Source: JAMXLO01 sp963799415 (GTDB lineage Bacteria > Pseudomonadota > Alphaproteobacteria > Acetobacterales > Acetobacteraceae). From it: 64,000 nucleotides of DNA. The notes beneath the pieces were generated by a model. That model had not been told where the DNA came from and ran no database searches. It saw nothing but the letters and a program-made list of their open reading frames with translations. This document shows, piece after piece, positions 52,459 to 60,665 of this stretch. Position numbers and translations under genes: made by a program. The number at the start of each line of letters is the position of its first letter. The first letter of the stretch is position 1. The DNA is taken from positions 152,003 through 216,002 of the forward strand of contig CAWCXI010000026.1 in assembly GCA_963799415.1 (NCBI GenBank), given 5' to 3'.

Positions 52459-53280
52459 ATGCGCACTCAGGCAGAGAAAGCCGCCGCGTTCCGCGCACTG
52501 CACGAGCGGCCCGGCGCATTCATCATTCCCAATCCGTGGGATGCCGGCACGGCAAGATTGCTGGCAGCTTCGGGCTTCGAGGCGCTCGCCACCACCAGTC
52601 TGGGACTGGCCAACATGCTCGGCCGCGCCGATAGCGCTGTGAGCCGGGCCGAAGTAATCGCCAATTGCCGGGTGATCGCTGAGGCGACGGACCTCCCGGT
52701 CAATGCCGATCTCGAGAACTGTTTCGCGCACGAGCCCGAGGCAGCGGCCGAGACGATCCGGCTCGCCGCCGAAGCTGGCATGGTCGGCGGCTCGATCGAG
52801 GACTACAGCGGCGATCGGACCAAGCCGATCTATGATTTCGATCTAGCCGTCGCGCGCGTACGCGCGGCGGTACAAGTTGCACACGGCCTGCCGGTACGCT
52901 TTGTGCTCACTGCGCGTGCAGAGAACCTGATTCATGGACGCGACGACATGGCCGATACCATTCGCCGCCTGCAGGCTTTCGCGGCAGCCGGCGCCGATGT
53001 GCTGTATGCGCCGGGACTTCGCCATCTCGACGAAGTGCGCGACGTCGTGGGCGCGGTGAATTGCCCGGTCAACGTGGTCACCGGGTGGCTCGATCCGGAC
53101 ATCACGCTGGCACAGCTCAGCGAGGCTGGCGCCAAGCGGATCAGCGTCGGTGGCGCGCTCTCCCGCCTCGCGCTGGCGACATTCGTCGAGGCGGCCCAAG
53201 CCATGCGGCAGCAAGGCTCCTTCGCGTGGATGCGCGACATGATCGGAACCTCGGAGCTGCGGCGAATGCTCAAGGCCTAG
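52459..53280 (+). CDS. Isocitrate lyase/PEP mutase family protein
   Basis: A 273-residue alpha/beta-barrel enzyme. FIIPNPWDAGTARLLAASGF and LATTSLGLANMLGR are the usual start, VNADLENCF holds the first acidic metal site, GGSIEDYSG the second, and VLTARAENLIHGR the Arg/Glu active-site strand; VSVGGAL-like RISVGGALSRLAL closes the barrel. The key cysteine loop of isocitrate lyase (KKCGH) is missing, so it is a 2-methylisocitrate-lyase- or oxaloacetase-like C-C or P-C enzyme. Substrate not known. It is likely regulated by the divergent LysR protein. Confidence 0.88.
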   Translation: MRTQAEKAAAFRALHERPGAFIIPNPWDAGTARLLAASGFEALATTSLGLANMLGRADSAVSRAEVIANCRVIAEATDLPVNADLENCFAHEPEAAAETIRLAAEAGMVGGSIEDYSGDRTKPIYDFDLAVARVRAAVQVAHGLPVRFVLTARAENLIHGRDDMADTIRRLQAFAAAGADVLYAPGLRHLDEVRDVVGAVNCPVNVVTGWLDPDITLAQLSEAGAKRISVGGALSRLALATFVEAAQAMRQQGSFAWMRDMIGTSELRRMLKA

Positions 53281-53283
53281 TGC

Positions 53284-53377
53284 TGTCGTTGCGAGGTGCG
53301 CAGCGACGAAGCTATCTCGTTCGATGGTGAGACTTTATGACCGGGTTTGCTTCGTCGACTTGCTCCTCGCGATGACA
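53284..53377. repeat. Palindromic dispersed repeat, family B (diverged copy)
   Basis: Arms TGTCGTTGCGAGGTGCGCAG (continuing CGACGAAGC) at 53284-53312 and GCTTCGTCGACTTGCTCCTC (continuing GCGATGACA) at 53349-53377. The outer parts match the repeat at 49838-49916, with several substitutions and a different 36-base centre. It lies 4 bases after the PEP-mutase-family stop. Confidence 0.75.
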
Positions 53378-53412
53378 ATGGCTCGCGCTGAGGCAAGGCC
53401 TTTGGATACGAA

Positions 53413-54240
53413 ATGATTGGCGAACTTGCATGGCTGGCGGCAAGCGTCATGGTCGCCGGCGTGGTCACAGGCATCCTTGCCGGGCTGTTCGGCATCGGCG
53501 GCGGCGCGGTTATCGTTCCGGTGCTGTTTGAAGTGTTCCGTGTTCTCGGCGTACCTGAGGCCGTGCGCATGCAGCTCTGCATCGGCACCTCAATGGCGAT
53601 CATCGTGCCGACGGCTGTGCGCTCCTACCGCGCACACAAGGCGCGCGGGCTCGTGCTTCCGGAGGTCATGCGCCGCTGGGCGATGCCATCGGTGGCGGGT
53701 GTCGTCGTGGGGTCGGCTCTTGCTGCGGTCGCGCCCCCCGATGTGTTCAAGCTGGCATTCGTACTGATCGCCTGCCTGATCGCGGCAAAGTTTCTGATCG
53801 GGAGCGACGGCCTGGTCCTGGGCAACGATCTGCCCGGCCCCGCTGCGATGACTTGCTACGGCTTTGCGATCGGCCTCGGCTCCTCGCTGATGGGAATTTC
53901 CGGCGGTTCGCTGGTAACGATGACTTTGACGCTTTACCGCATACCGATCCACAGCGCAGTGGCAACGGCCGCTGGCCTCGGCGTGCCCATCACACTCGCC
54001 GGCACCATCGGGTATATCCTCGCCGGCCTGCCGCATCAGGCACTGCTGCCGCCACTGTCGCTCGGCTTCGTCTCCATGATCGGCGTAGTCCTGGTCGCGC
54101 CACTCTCAAGCTGGGTCGCGCCGTTTGGCGCCCGCCTTGCCCACAGACTACCGAAGCGCAAGCTCGAAATCGCGTTCGGCCTCTTCCTCCTGCTCGTCGC
54201 CTCGCGTTTCCTGGCAAGCCTCGTGATTGCCGCGATCTGA
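53413..54240 (+). CDS. TauE/SafE-family sulfite/sulfonate exporter
   Basis: A 275-residue polytopic protein with two related four-helix halves. The first half has GILAGLFGIGGGAVIVPVLF, the conserved TauE motif; the second has FAIGLGSSLMGISGGSLVTM. The family exports sulfite, sulfoacetate or related organic anions. It lies after the PEP-mutase-family gene; a transporter for a product of that enzyme is possible but not proven. Confidence 0.92.
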   Translation: MIGELAWLAASVMVAGVVTGILAGLFGIGGGAVIVPVLFEVFRVLGVPEAVRMQLCIGTSMAIIVPTAVRSYRAHKARGLVLPEVMRRWAMPSVAGVVVGSALAAVAPPDVFKLAFVLIACLIAAKFLIGSDGLVLGNDLPGPAAMTCYGFAIGLGSSLMGISGGSLVTMTLTLYRIPIHSAVATAAGLGVPITLAGTIGYILAGLPHQALLPPLSLGFVSMIGVVLVAPLSSWVAPFGARLAHRLPKRKLEIAFGLFLLLVASRFLASLVIAAI

Positions 54241-54242
54241 GG

Positions 54243-54640
54243 TCAACGTTCCAGGGATTTGAGGAAATCGACAACAGGTGCCGCCCCGACACCTCCCGCC
54301 TCGGCATGTGCAAGCAACGGAATGCCATGCGGACCGCGCCAGTTTCGCGCCTGTGTACCGCCGCGATCATCGCGCGTACGATGTCGAGCTGCCCAAGCAT
54401 TGCCGCAGCGAAGATGTCTATGCGCGCGCCCCGCTCGAGAAGATGCAGCGCGATGTCCCGACGGCCCATATGCGCGGCGGCACCCAGGCCCGTCTCCCAG
54501 TCGCCCGCGCCCCAATCCCATGCCGCATTGATCAGCGCAGGCTCTCGTTCCAGCAAATCGCGCACACGCGCAAAATCGCTATGGGCGTGATTGACGAAGT
54601 CCTGAACCAGCGCAGGTTCAATCCTCGGCTTGTCTACCAT
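54243..54640 (-). pseudogene. Ankyrin-repeat protein, frameshifted
   Basis: ATG 54640 opens MVDKPRIEPALVQDFVNHAH then VRDLLEREPALINAAWDWG, AAHMGRRDIALHLLERGARI and FAAAMLGQLDIVRAMIAA, that is two to three ankyrin repeats. Between about 54325 and 54362 the reading passes through a second phase (YTGAKLARS) into a third phase with PHGIPLLAHAEAGG and DFLKSLER at the normal C-terminus. Two small indels explain this. It follows the Rieske gene by 4 bases and probably was its operon partner. Confidence 0.7.
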
Positions 54641-54644
54641 CCGA

Positions 54645-55958
54645 TTACTCCGCCGCCTCTCTCCACCCCGCCGACCGCACCACATGCTGCAACCGGTCTC
54701 GATACGCGGCCTGCCAGTCGTCCGCCGCCAAAATTGCCTCACCGCTTCGCACCTGCCTAAAGATGTCCGGCTGATCCACACAGGGGGGCGCCGCGCTCTT
54801 CTCGCGCAACGCCCGCGCCGCCATCAGCAGGCGACGCCGCGTGCGCGTGATCATCTGATCACTCGGCGCGAGATGCTCGAACGAATGATCGACGATCTCG
54901 CCCATGCTCTCGGTGATCGCCTGGTCCTGCATCGCGATGTGCGTGATGCCGGTGTAGATCACGTCGTTGCGCTGAGCCTCGCGATCGATCAGGTAGTCAT
55001 TCGCCGCATTCTGCACCGGACGCCAGCGGCCGAACCAGTCGGTGGTATTCGCCTGAAGCTCCGGCGCCGCCGTCGAGCCTGGGATCGGTGCGCCGCCTGC
55101 CAATGCCGCCGAGCGCGAGGCCTGCTTCCAGGAGAAGCCGACGAACATCACATGCGTGTCGTCCATCGGCACCCAGGCGCGCGCGATCACGCGATCCATG
55201 AAGTCGCCCTGTGGGATAAAGGTCCAGAACGGAAACGCGAAGTGCGCGAAGCGCCAATAAGTCCTGTCGTCCTCGGCCGCACGGAAGGCACAGTACATCG
55301 TGCCCCAGTCTGTGTCCGTGACATGATAGTCCGGCGCACGGTTGCTGACCTGGTACATCAGCCAGTTGTCCGGATCCACCTGCTCAGGCTGCACGGAGCC
55401 GACATGCAGCCAACTGAAATGCGACGTGTCGATGTCGCCTTCGAGCGCCTGCAGCCAGTTGCACTCGCGCTGAGTGAACGTAATGGAAAGGTCGCTCTCC
55501 GGCAGCAGCGTCGCCTCGATTTCCGGCATCGGCGGCGCAGCCTCGCGCGCGCCCATGTATACCCAGATCACGCCCGCCCGTTCGGTGACCTTGTAGGCCT
55601 TCGCATGAACCTTCTCGCGAAAATCCTGCTCCGGCGGGAGGTTCGGCATGTCGATGCAGTTCCCCTCGGCGTCGAACTTCCAGCCGTGATAGACACAGCG
55701 AATGCCGCCCTGCTCGTTCCTGCCATAGAACAGCGACGCACAACGATGTGGGCAGCGATGGTCCATGACACCCACCCGACCCGCGTGGTCGCGGAACGCG
55801 ATCAGCTTCTCGCCCAGCAGCATCAGGCGCAGCGGATCGCCGCCCGCGACAAGTTCCGAGGACTTCACGGCAGGCAACCAGTACTGCCGCATCAGGTCGC
55901 CCATCATGGTCCCTGGACCGACCCGCGTGAGCTGTTCACTTTCGATCGCGTTTGTCAT
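54645..55958 (-). CDS. Rieske non-haem iron oxygenase, alpha subunit
   Basis: A 437-residue ring-hydroxylating oxygenase. The Rieske 2Fe-2S motif is CPHRC (Cys69, His71) and CVYHGWKFD (Cys88, His91). The catalytic domain has DIDTSHFSWLH with the His ligands of mononuclear iron. The closest pattern is phthalate 4,5-dioxygenase- or phenoxybenzoate-type large subunits that use a separate reductase. ATG 55958 has a GGGAGAG site; the open frame upstream is not conserved. It lies divergent from an MFS carrier, suggesting uptake and oxidation of the same aromatic acid. No reductase is adjacent; the MOSC-ferredoxin reductase at 38.5 kb is broken. Confidence 0.93.
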   Translation of the reverse strand: MTNAIESEQLTRVGPGTMMGDLMRQYWLPAVKSSELVAGGDPLRLMLLGEKLIAFRDHAGRVGVMDHRCPHRCASLFYGRNEQGGIRCVYHGWKFDAEGNCIDMPNLPPEQDFREKVHAKAYKVTERAGVIWVYMGAREAAPPMPEIEATLLPESDLSITFTQRECNWLQALEGDIDTSHFSWLHVGSVQPEQVDPDNWLMYQVSNRAPDYHVTDTDWGTMYCAFRAAEDDRTYWRFAHFAFPFWTFIPQGDFMDRVIARAWVPMDDTHVMFVGFSWKQASRSAALAGGAPIPGSTAAPELQANTTDWFGRWRPVQNAANDYLIDREAQRNDVIYTGITHIAMQDQAITESMGEIVDHSFEHLAPSDQMITRTRRRLLMAARALREKSAAPPCVDQPDIFRQVRSGEAILAADDWQAAYRDRLQHVVRSAGWREAAE

Positions 55959-56226
55959 GGCATCTCTCCCTGCCGTTATCGTCGGCCGACAGTTTGCTGC
56001 TGACAAGCCCAAGCGGCCTGCCTTAGGATAAATTTGACGGCGGGCAAAAGAGCCGGCCGGCAACCCGTGCGTGCCATTCGCGCAGGCGGGTGCTGACGCA
56101 CGTACGTCGTGGTCGAAAGGGAGCGCAGCCGAGCCGAAAATTTGCCGTCGAACAAAAGCCGTCACCGAAGTCGTCACTGCGCTTGCGCGACCGCCTTGCC
56201 GGACCTGACGAACATGGGAGGACGCA

Positions 56227-57666
56227 ATGCTCGAACACCTGGAGCAGCAGAAGAGGCTGACAGGCAATCAATGGCGGATCATCGCCACGGCCAATCTCGG
56301 CGACATGCTCGACTTCTTTGATTTCTTCCTGATCGGCTACGTGCTGGCCTTCATCATAGGCTCCTGGAAACTGACCTTCGGCCAGTCGGCGATGATTCTG
56401 CTGGCATCAGGTCTCGGCGCAGTGCCGGGGGCGTTCTTCTGGGGCTGGATGGCCGACAAGATTGGCCGCCGCCGGGTGTTCATGGCCACTGCACTGAACG
56501 TGGCGATCGCCACAGGCGCCATGGCATTGACACCCGATCAAGGTGCCTGGATTCCCGGCTGGCTGTTCCTGGCGTTTTTCCGCTTCTTCGTCGGCTTCGG
56601 CAATGCAGGCCTGATCGCCGTGGACATCCCGCTCGTGCAGGAGTTTGTCCCATCGTACAAGCGCGGCTGGGTGAGCGGCATGACCACCGTGCTGCTTCCG
56701 GCGGGCAACATGCTGGGTGCCGTGTCGGGCGCGTTTCTCGCACCCGTGATCGGCTGGCGCGGCCTGTTCCTGGTCGGCCTCGCACCCGCGGTGCTTGTGC
56801 TGATGATCCGCTTCTGGGTTCCCGAGTCACCCCGCTGGCTGCTTCGCATGGGCCGGATGGAAGAGGCACGCAAGTCGCTCGCCTGGGCATTGCAGATCGA
56901 TCCGCGGCGGATCGATCTCCCAACCAGCATTCCCGAGGACGTCAAGGCGGTGCCGTGGATACAGTTGTTTCGCTATCCCCGCAGCGTTGCGGCGTCCTGT
57001 CTCACCGCGATCAGTCAGACCGGCGGCGTCGGCCTCCTGCTATGGATCACCGCGCTGCTCGTGATGGTACTGCAGATCACACCGGCCGAAGCATCCTACC
57101 TGATGATCTATGTCAGCCTCGTCGGCATTGCCGGCCGCCTGTTCTGTTCGTACCTGTCCGATGCGATCGGCCGCCGGGCATCGGGCATGCTGATCGGCTA
57201 CGCCGGTGCGATCACCATGGCACTCGCCGGTTACCTGAACAGCGTTTGGCTCGGCGGCGTGTCGATGTTCTTCGTATTGCTGATGTGCCAGCGCTTCTTT
57301 GGCGACGGCAGCTACGCGATCATCGGTCCCTACATCGCCGAGGTCTGGCCTGCCAGACTGCGAGCCAGCGGCATGGGGCTGGGCTACGGCGTCGGCAATC
57401 TGGGCAAGATCATTGGTCCGCTCGGACTCGCACTGATCATTGGCTCGTCCAACTACGTCAGCCCGAAGGCGACGCTCGATGCGATCGTCCCGGCGTTCCT
57501 CTTCTTGTCGTTCTGGTATGCGCTGGCTGCGACCGCATTCTGGCTGGTCGGGTTCGAGACCAAGGGACGCTCGATCGAGGAGATCGACGCGTCCTTGACA
57601 GCAACCGCGGCAGCGAAGGCGTCGGCTGCGCAGTCCGGCACCGCCGCTATTTACCGCGGGTTGTGA
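56227..57666 (+). CDS. MFS transporter, metabolite:H+ symporter type
   Basis: A 479-residue 12-helix carrier. LGDMLDFFDFFLIGYVLAFI is the conserved helix 1 start, WMADKIGRRRVFMATAL motif A, RFFVGFGNAGLIAVDIPLVQ the helix 4 region, and WVPESPRWLLRMGR follows helix 6. The second half has YLSDAIGRRASGML. It belongs to the sugar/aromatic-acid symporter group. The divergent Rieske oxygenase at 54645-55958 suggests an aromatic acid as substrate (inference). Confidence 0.88.
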   Translation: MLEHLEQQKRLTGNQWRIIATANLGDMLDFFDFFLIGYVLAFIIGSWKLTFGQSAMILLASGLGAVPGAFFWGWMADKIGRRRVFMATALNVAIATGAMALTPDQGAWIPGWLFLAFFRFFVGFGNAGLIAVDIPLVQEFVPSYKRGWVSGMTTVLLPAGNMLGAVSGAFLAPVIGWRGLFLVGLAPAVLVLMIRFWVPESPRWLLRMGRMEEARKSLAWALQIDPRRIDLPTSIPEDVKAVPWIQLFRYPRSVAASCLTAISQTGGVGLLLWITALLVMVLQITPAEASYLMIYVSLVGIAGRLFCSYLSDAIGRRASGMLIGYAGAITMALAGYLNSVWLGGVSMFFVLLMCQRFFGDGSYAIIGPYIAEVWPARLRASGMGLGYGVGNLGKIIGPLGLALIIGSSNYVSPKATLDAIVPAFLFLSFWYALAATAFWLVGFETKGRSIEEIDASLTATAAAKASAAQSGTAAIYRGL

Positions 57667-57780
57667 AGCGCTTCACGCGAGCCAGATGCCGCATGGTTAT
57701 GTTGGAGGCGACAACAACAACCCAACCCGCATGAGGCTCTGAACAAATCGTCTCATCCGGAACGAACAACGAGGAAAGCC

Positions 57781-58092
57781 ATGATCACCATAACCGGTAC
57801 CGTAGGAAGCAGCGGCAAGTATCTCGTCACAGGAAGCCCCGTGGACGCACAGGCGAACAGCGTTCTGAAGCTCGCGTTTGAGAACAAGACATCCGGGACC
57901 AATCTTGGCCTGTTCGCCGGCACCGAGGCCGACTTCGCATCAGGAACCGGAGGCACCCAATTGTCGGATTCGGGCGGTCCCGGTTTTCAGTTCCTGACGA
58001 TAACCGACGCCCACAAGCTCTCGGGCAAGATCATCTTCGTTCGCCGCGAAGTCGGCTCCGCCGATTCGCAGTTCGCGCTTTCGATCGAATAG
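57781..58092 (+). CDS. Hypothetical beta-rich protein
   Basis: A 103-residue protein starting MITITGTVGSSGKYLVTGSP. It is rich in Gly, Ser, Thr and Asp with alternating beta strands (VLKLAFENKTSGTN, GFQFLTITDAHKL, IIFVRREVGSADS) and has no cysteine and no signal peptide. No family is recognised. A GAGGAAA site precedes the start and a hairpin follows the stop, so it is probably a monocistronic, well expressed gene. Confidence 0.65.
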   Translation: MITITGTVGSSGKYLVTGSPVDAQANSVLKLAFENKTSGTNLGLFAGTEADFASGTGGTQLSDSGGPGFQFLTITDAHKLSGKIIFVRREVGSADSQFALSIE

Positions 58093-58094
58093 AC

Positions 58095-58114
58095 ACCGGG
58101 GCTACTGCCCCGGT
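58095..58114. terminator. Convergent hairpin terminator
   Basis: ACCGGGGC pairs with GCCCCGGT around a TACT loop, 3 bases after the 57781-58092 gene and 11 bases before the stop of the nitroreductase gene on the other strand. Confidence 0.65.
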
Positions 58115-58124
58115 CCCCCGAGCC

Positions 58125-58685
58125 CTAGCCCTGCCACACCGAGACGAGGTCGCGGACCTGCGGCCTCGCCGCCGGTGATCCACCGCCGACCTGCGTGCCG
58201 AGGTACAGGAAGCCGACGATATCGTTGTCGGGATCGAGGCCGAGCGCCTGCTTCACCGTCGCATCGTAGGCCGGCGCGCCGGTCTTCCACATCGCACCGA
58301 ACCCCAGCGCACGCGCGGCCAGCATGATATTCTCAGTGGCCGCGGCGGCCGAAGCGAGCTGCTCCACCTCGGCGATCTTGTGGCCGCGCTGCACCGTCGC
58401 AGCCGCCACCACGATGACCGGCGCGCGCATCGCCTTGTCGCGCTCGCGCTGAAGCATCTCGGCCGAGGCATCGGGCTGCTGGCGACGCAGGCAATCGGCC
58501 ATCAGCTCGCCGAAACGCTCGCGCTTCTCCTCCGGCACCACGACGAAACGCCACGGACGCAGTCGACCATGGTCCGGCGCACGCAGCGCACTTTGGAACA
58601 TTTTATCCAGCGCCTCCTGGTCCGGGCCCGGCGAGGACAGTTTCGTCGCAGATTCTCGGCCGACCAGCAGTTCCAGCGCTTCCAT
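58125..58685 (-). CDS. Nitroreductase family protein (YdjA-like)
   Basis: A 186-residue FMN enzyme. APDHGRLRPWRFVVVPEEKR is the YdjA-type FMN-binding segment, ASAAAATENIMLAARALGFG the helix over the flavin, and GFLYLGTQVGG the C-terminal end. It reduces nitro compounds or quinones with NAD(P)H. ATG 58685 has a GGAGGAG site six bases upstream. It follows the MBL-rhodanese gene by 19 bases and probably shares its transcript. Confidence 0.9.
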   Translation of the reverse strand: MEALELLVGRESATKLSSPGPDQEALDKMFQSALRAPDHGRLRPWRFVVVPEEKRERFGELMADCLRRQQPDASAEMLQRERDKAMRAPVIVVAAATVQRGHKIAEVEQLASAAAATENIMLAARALGFGAMWKTGAPAYDATVKQALGLDPDNDIVGFLYLGTQVGGGSPAARPQVRDLVSVWQG

Positions 58686-58704
58686 TTCGGACTCCTCCAA
58701 CGGG

Positions 58705-59742
58705 TCAGTGTGTGATCGGACCGTCGGCCTTCTTCCACGCGTCGATGCCGCCGTGGACGTGGCAGGCGGTGGCGAGGCCCGCGTCCTGCGCCGCCTGGAC
58801 GGCCATGGCCGAGCGCTCCCCAAAGGCACAATAGAACACCAGGCGCTTGTTTGTCGCGCTGGCCAGTTCGTGCAGCATGCCGCCAGCCTGGATGTTCCCC
58901 TGAAGGTCGGGATAGGGCGCGTGCAGCGAGCCGGGAATCACGCCGTGCTTCTCGCGTTCGGTGCGCTCGCGCAGGTCGATGAGCACGATGTCGCGGCGGC
59001 CCATCAGGTCCCTCGCCTGCTCCGCTGTGACCGCCCAGCCGCGGCGGGCGATCTCCTGCTGTGCCAGACCCTGGCGCATGTTCGCCGGCACCGCGACGTC
59101 CATCATTTTCGGGTTGGACAAATTCAGGTTGTTCATCAGTGCGATGTATTCGTCGATCGATTTGACCTGCAAGCGGGGATTGTAGCGCTTCTCCTCACCG
59201 ATCGTGCTGACCGTGTCGCCTTTGTAGTCATGCGCCGGGAACACCATGGTTTCGTCGGGCAGGCGCAACAGGCGATGGAAGATTGACTTGTACTGCGCCT
59301 GCGGATCGCCGTTCTGAAAGTCGGTGCGGCCGGTGCCGCGGATCAGCAGCGTGTCGCCGGTGAACACGCGGTCAGGCATGATGAAGCTGTAGGAATCATC
59401 GGTGTGGCCGGGGGTGTAGGCAACATCGAGGCTGATGCCCTCGATGCCCAGCCGGTCGCCATCCGCGATGCGCATCGACACGACATCGACGCTGGACTGT
59501 TCACCCATCACTGTGATGCAGCGCGTGCGGTCGCGCAGAGCGCCGAGACCGGTGATGTGGTCGGCATGCAAATGGGTATCGATCGCCTTCACCAGCTTCA
59601 GATCCAGCTCCCGGATGAGCTGAAGGTAGCGATCGACCTTCTCGAGGACGGGATCGATGATCAGCGCCTCGCCGCCACGGCGGGAGGCGAGCAGATAGGT
59701 GTACGTCCCCGACGTCGCCTCGAAGAGCTGACGGAAGATCAC
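58705..59742 (-). CDS. Persulfide dioxygenase-like MBL hydrolase fused to rhodanese
   Basis: A 345-residue fusion. Residues 1-225 are an ETHE1-type metallo-beta-lactamase domain: THLHADHITG (iron ligands, residues 56-65), YTPGHTDDS, GTGRTDFQNGD (ETHE1 signature) and VFPAHDYKGD. Residues 230-345 are a rhodanese domain with the catalytic Cys305 in VFYCAFGERSAM. Such fusions oxidise glutathione persulfide to sulfite and transfer sulfur, detoxifying sulfide. The start is GTG 59742 (GGGAGG upstream); an upstream GTG at 59799 is less likely. Confidence 0.92.
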   Translation of the reverse strand: MIFRQLFEATSGTYTYLLASRRGGEALIIDPVLEKVDRYLQLIRELDLKLVKAIDTHLHADHITGLGALRDRTRCITVMGEQSSVDVVSMRIADGDRLGIEGISLDVAYTPGHTDDSYSFIMPDRVFTGDTLLIRGTGRTDFQNGDPQAQYKSIFHRLLRLPDETMVFPAHDYKGDTVSTIGEEKRYNPRLQVKSIDEYIALMNNLNLSNPKMMDVAVPANMRQGLAQQEIARRGWAVTAEQARDLMGRRDIVLIDLRERTEREKHGVIPGSLHAPYPDLQGNIQAGGMLHELASATNKRLVFYCAFGERSAMAVQAAQDAGLATACHVHGGIDAWKKADGPITH

Positions 59743-60068
59743 AATCGCCTCCCACGGTCGTGTCAGGGGAAAGAGTTTACCCTCCCTGACATCATTCACG
59801 CCAAGTTATTTCTATTGAGCGATCGCAACAGCAGCGCTACGCGGGCACGCGCGGAGATTGCATGTCTGCCCCTTTGCGGCTCGCCCCCGTCCTGCTGCTT
59901 GGATCGATTGGAGATCCAAAGCCTCGAGGCATGAGGGGCGAGCCGTTGCGGAGCTTGATCAGCGCAGCGAGGGATCAACCCGGCAATCGCCACTGGTGCA
60001 GGGCCACCATGATCGTGTGTTCCGCGGCCCTGCCGAGTGGTCCTATTCGTCGTCCGCGAATTCGGTGT
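59743..60068. other. Intergenic region
   Basis: About 325 bases between the MBL-rhodanese gene and the hypothetical gene at 60069. It should carry the promoter of the MBL-rhodanese/nitroreductase unit. No credible ORF, repeat or regulatory palindrome was identified. Confidence 0.35.
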
Positions 60069-60473
60069 TCAGCCGCCGCCGTCCGAGCCCGCGTAGCCGA
60101 CGAGCAAGTACTCCGTCTGCCAGTAGAGCACGTTGCCCGACTTGTCCCTGACCTGGAACCGGTACGGTATACGGAAGGCGGCCTTGACCGTCTGCGTCTG
60201 TCCCTTGAAGGTCCATTGCGCCGCGTAGTTCCTCTCTACCTCGATTTCGATGCACGCAATCGTATCGGTTTGCGCGCTATTCGTTGTATAGTTTCCGGTG
60301 GGCTTCGGTAGGGTCCCAACCTCCATTTTTCCGGTCTGCATATTGCTGGTCTTGTCGAACGGCAATTCCGTGTATGGGTTCAGACGGCAGATAAGTTCCC
60401 CGAGAGCCGTCATGCCGCTGTCGTTATCCGTGGTAACAGGCGACGGGTTGGTGGGCAGCGCATCGTTGGGCAT
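60069..60473 (-). CDS. Hypothetical protein
   Basis: A 134-residue soluble protein: a hydrophilic, Pro/Thr/Asn-rich start, then a beta-rich part (CIEIEVERNYAAQWTFKGQT, AAFRIPYRFQVRD, VLYWQTEYLLVGYAG) ending in Gly-rich residues. No signal peptide or membrane segment; no recognised family. GGAG lies seven bases before ATG 60473. It stands alone between two minus-strand genes. Confidence 0.6.
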   Translation of the reverse strand: MPNDALPTNPSPVTTDNDSGMTALGELICRLNPYTELPFDKTSNMQTGKMEVGTLPKPTGNYTTNSAQTDTIACIEIEVERNYAAQWTFKGQTQTVKAAFRIPYRFQVRDKSGNVLYWQTEYLLVGYAGSDGGG

Positions 60474-60665
60474 TTATGTTCTCCATGCTGTCGAGTGTGG
60501 ACCAGGTCGCAGAAGTCTGAATTTTCGGAAGACGGTCGATGAGTTCGGTTGACCGTCTCATCTCGGCTCGTCACGAGTGCTTTGGGCGCTATCACCCGTC
60601 CCGGCGCTTAAGCGGTGAGGTCATCGTGCCCTATGAAATACTTCACACTCTCACCAGCCGGCTCA

